A stretch of 64,000 bases of DNA. It comes from Bacteroidia bacterium. GTDB taxonomy: Bacteria > Bacteroidota > Bacteroidia > B-17B0 > Aurantibacillaceae. The position numbers were made by a program, and so were the translations under genes. The notes beneath the pieces are model-generated. The model did not search any database. It was given only the letters and a program-made list of their open reading frames with translations, and was not told the origin of the DNA. Of the stretch, positions 63,733 through 64,000 are shown piece by piece (positions within the stretch are counted from its first letter, which is position 1; the number at the start of each line of letters is the position of its first letter). The DNA lies in contig JADLER010000122.1 of the NCBI GenBank assembly GCA_020846025.1, positions 1 to 64,000 of the forward strand, in the 5' to 3' direction.

Positions 63733-64000
63733 CTGTGTATCCTGCTAATTTTAGTACTTCTTTTGCAATAACATTGGCCGAATTATAATAAGCCATGTGG
63801 CTTATATTTTTGGTTAATGTTTCTTGTAAGGAGTTATTCTTAATTAAATCAATGGCATGTTTTACTAATTTGTCATTAGCTTCGTGGTCTTTTACAAGAA
63901 TAGCGGCGTTTTTATTTACCAACGCCATGGCATTTTTGGTTTGATGATCTTCAGCAACATTTGGCGAAGGCACCAAAACACAAGGCATACCTATATTACA
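63719..64000 (-). CDS. murG: UDP-N-acetylglucosamine--N-acetylmuramyl transferase, C-terminal part (5' end outside window)
   Basis: MurG adds GlcNAc to lipid I to form lipid II at the cytoplasmic face of the membrane. Only the last 93 codons are in the window and the frame continues past the right edge. The visible part contains the donor-sugar-binding region PCVLVPSPNVAEDHQTKNAM, characteristic of MurG, and a helical C-terminus. It overlaps murC by 14 bases and would be upstream in the same operon. Confidence 0.93.
   Translation of the reverse strand, partial: CNIGMPCVLVPSPNVAEDHQTKNAMALVNKNAAILVKDHEANDKLVKHAIDLIKNNSLQETLTKNISHMAYYNSANVIAKEVLKLAGYTDENT

Overview
The window is an AT-rich chromosomal segment from a member of the Bacteroidota. 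Four things point there: a type IX secretion (T9SS) and gliding gene set (porV, porU, a porP/sprF-family gene, gldJ), proteins with T9SS type A C-terminal sorting domains, Bacteroidota-style promoters (TTTG near -33 and TAnnTTTG near -7), and gene neighbourhoods typical of the phylum (nadC-DUF4783-rlmH, rimP-nusA-infB, murG-murC-ftsQ-ftsA-ftsZ). It looks like a free-living, possibly gliding, aerobic relative of the Flavobacteriales/Chitinophagales; the sequence alone does not settle the order. No rRNA, CRISPR array, prophage or intact insertion sequence was seen.

Layout. 1-1.8 kb: a TPR-repeat signalling protein with a PP2C/SpoIIE-type phosphatase domain, cut by the window edge, whose catalytic domain carries an in-frame cluster of REP-like palindromes. 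2.1-9.1 kb: CTP synthase, a fused 2-oxoacid dehydrogenase E1, a GH16 glycosidase with a 40-residue Cys-rich membrane protein coupled to it, nadC, a DUF4783 protein and rlmH. 9.1-17.0 kb: a TonB-dependent-receptor-like barrel protein, then a four-gene minus-strand operon of envelope proteins combining beta-barrels, thrombospondin type 3 repeats, an EF-hand and SPOR-like domains. 17.2-22.0 kb: ispD, a PolX-PHP protein with a damaged polymerase site, a GH3-type acyl-adenylating enzyme and a DUF2279 protein.

22.0-31.4 kb holds the T9SS/gliding block (porV and porU on the minus strand; porP/sprF-like, gldJ and murF on the plus strand). Likely T9SS clients follow: a sialidase-like beta-propeller protein (31.5 kb) and two M43 metalloproteases (39-45 kb). 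Between them lie a TPR protein, a double thioredoxin protein, a YdcF-like protein, recQ and an RsmI-like methyltransferase.

45.2-64 kb is core machinery: acpP-fabF-rnc; rimP-nusA-infB with candidate RNA control elements in its leader and between nusA and infB; tRNA-Ala(GGC); uppS-bamA and two ompH/skp genes for outer membrane and envelope building; and the division/cell-wall cluster read from murG (cut by the right edge) to ftsZ.

The most unusual signals are the palindrome cluster inside a catalytic domain, the SPOR/TSP3 envelope operon, the degenerate PolX palm domain, a possible pseudoknot before infB, a terminator-like hairpin in the rimP leader, and a perfect inverted repeat covering the pyrG start codon.
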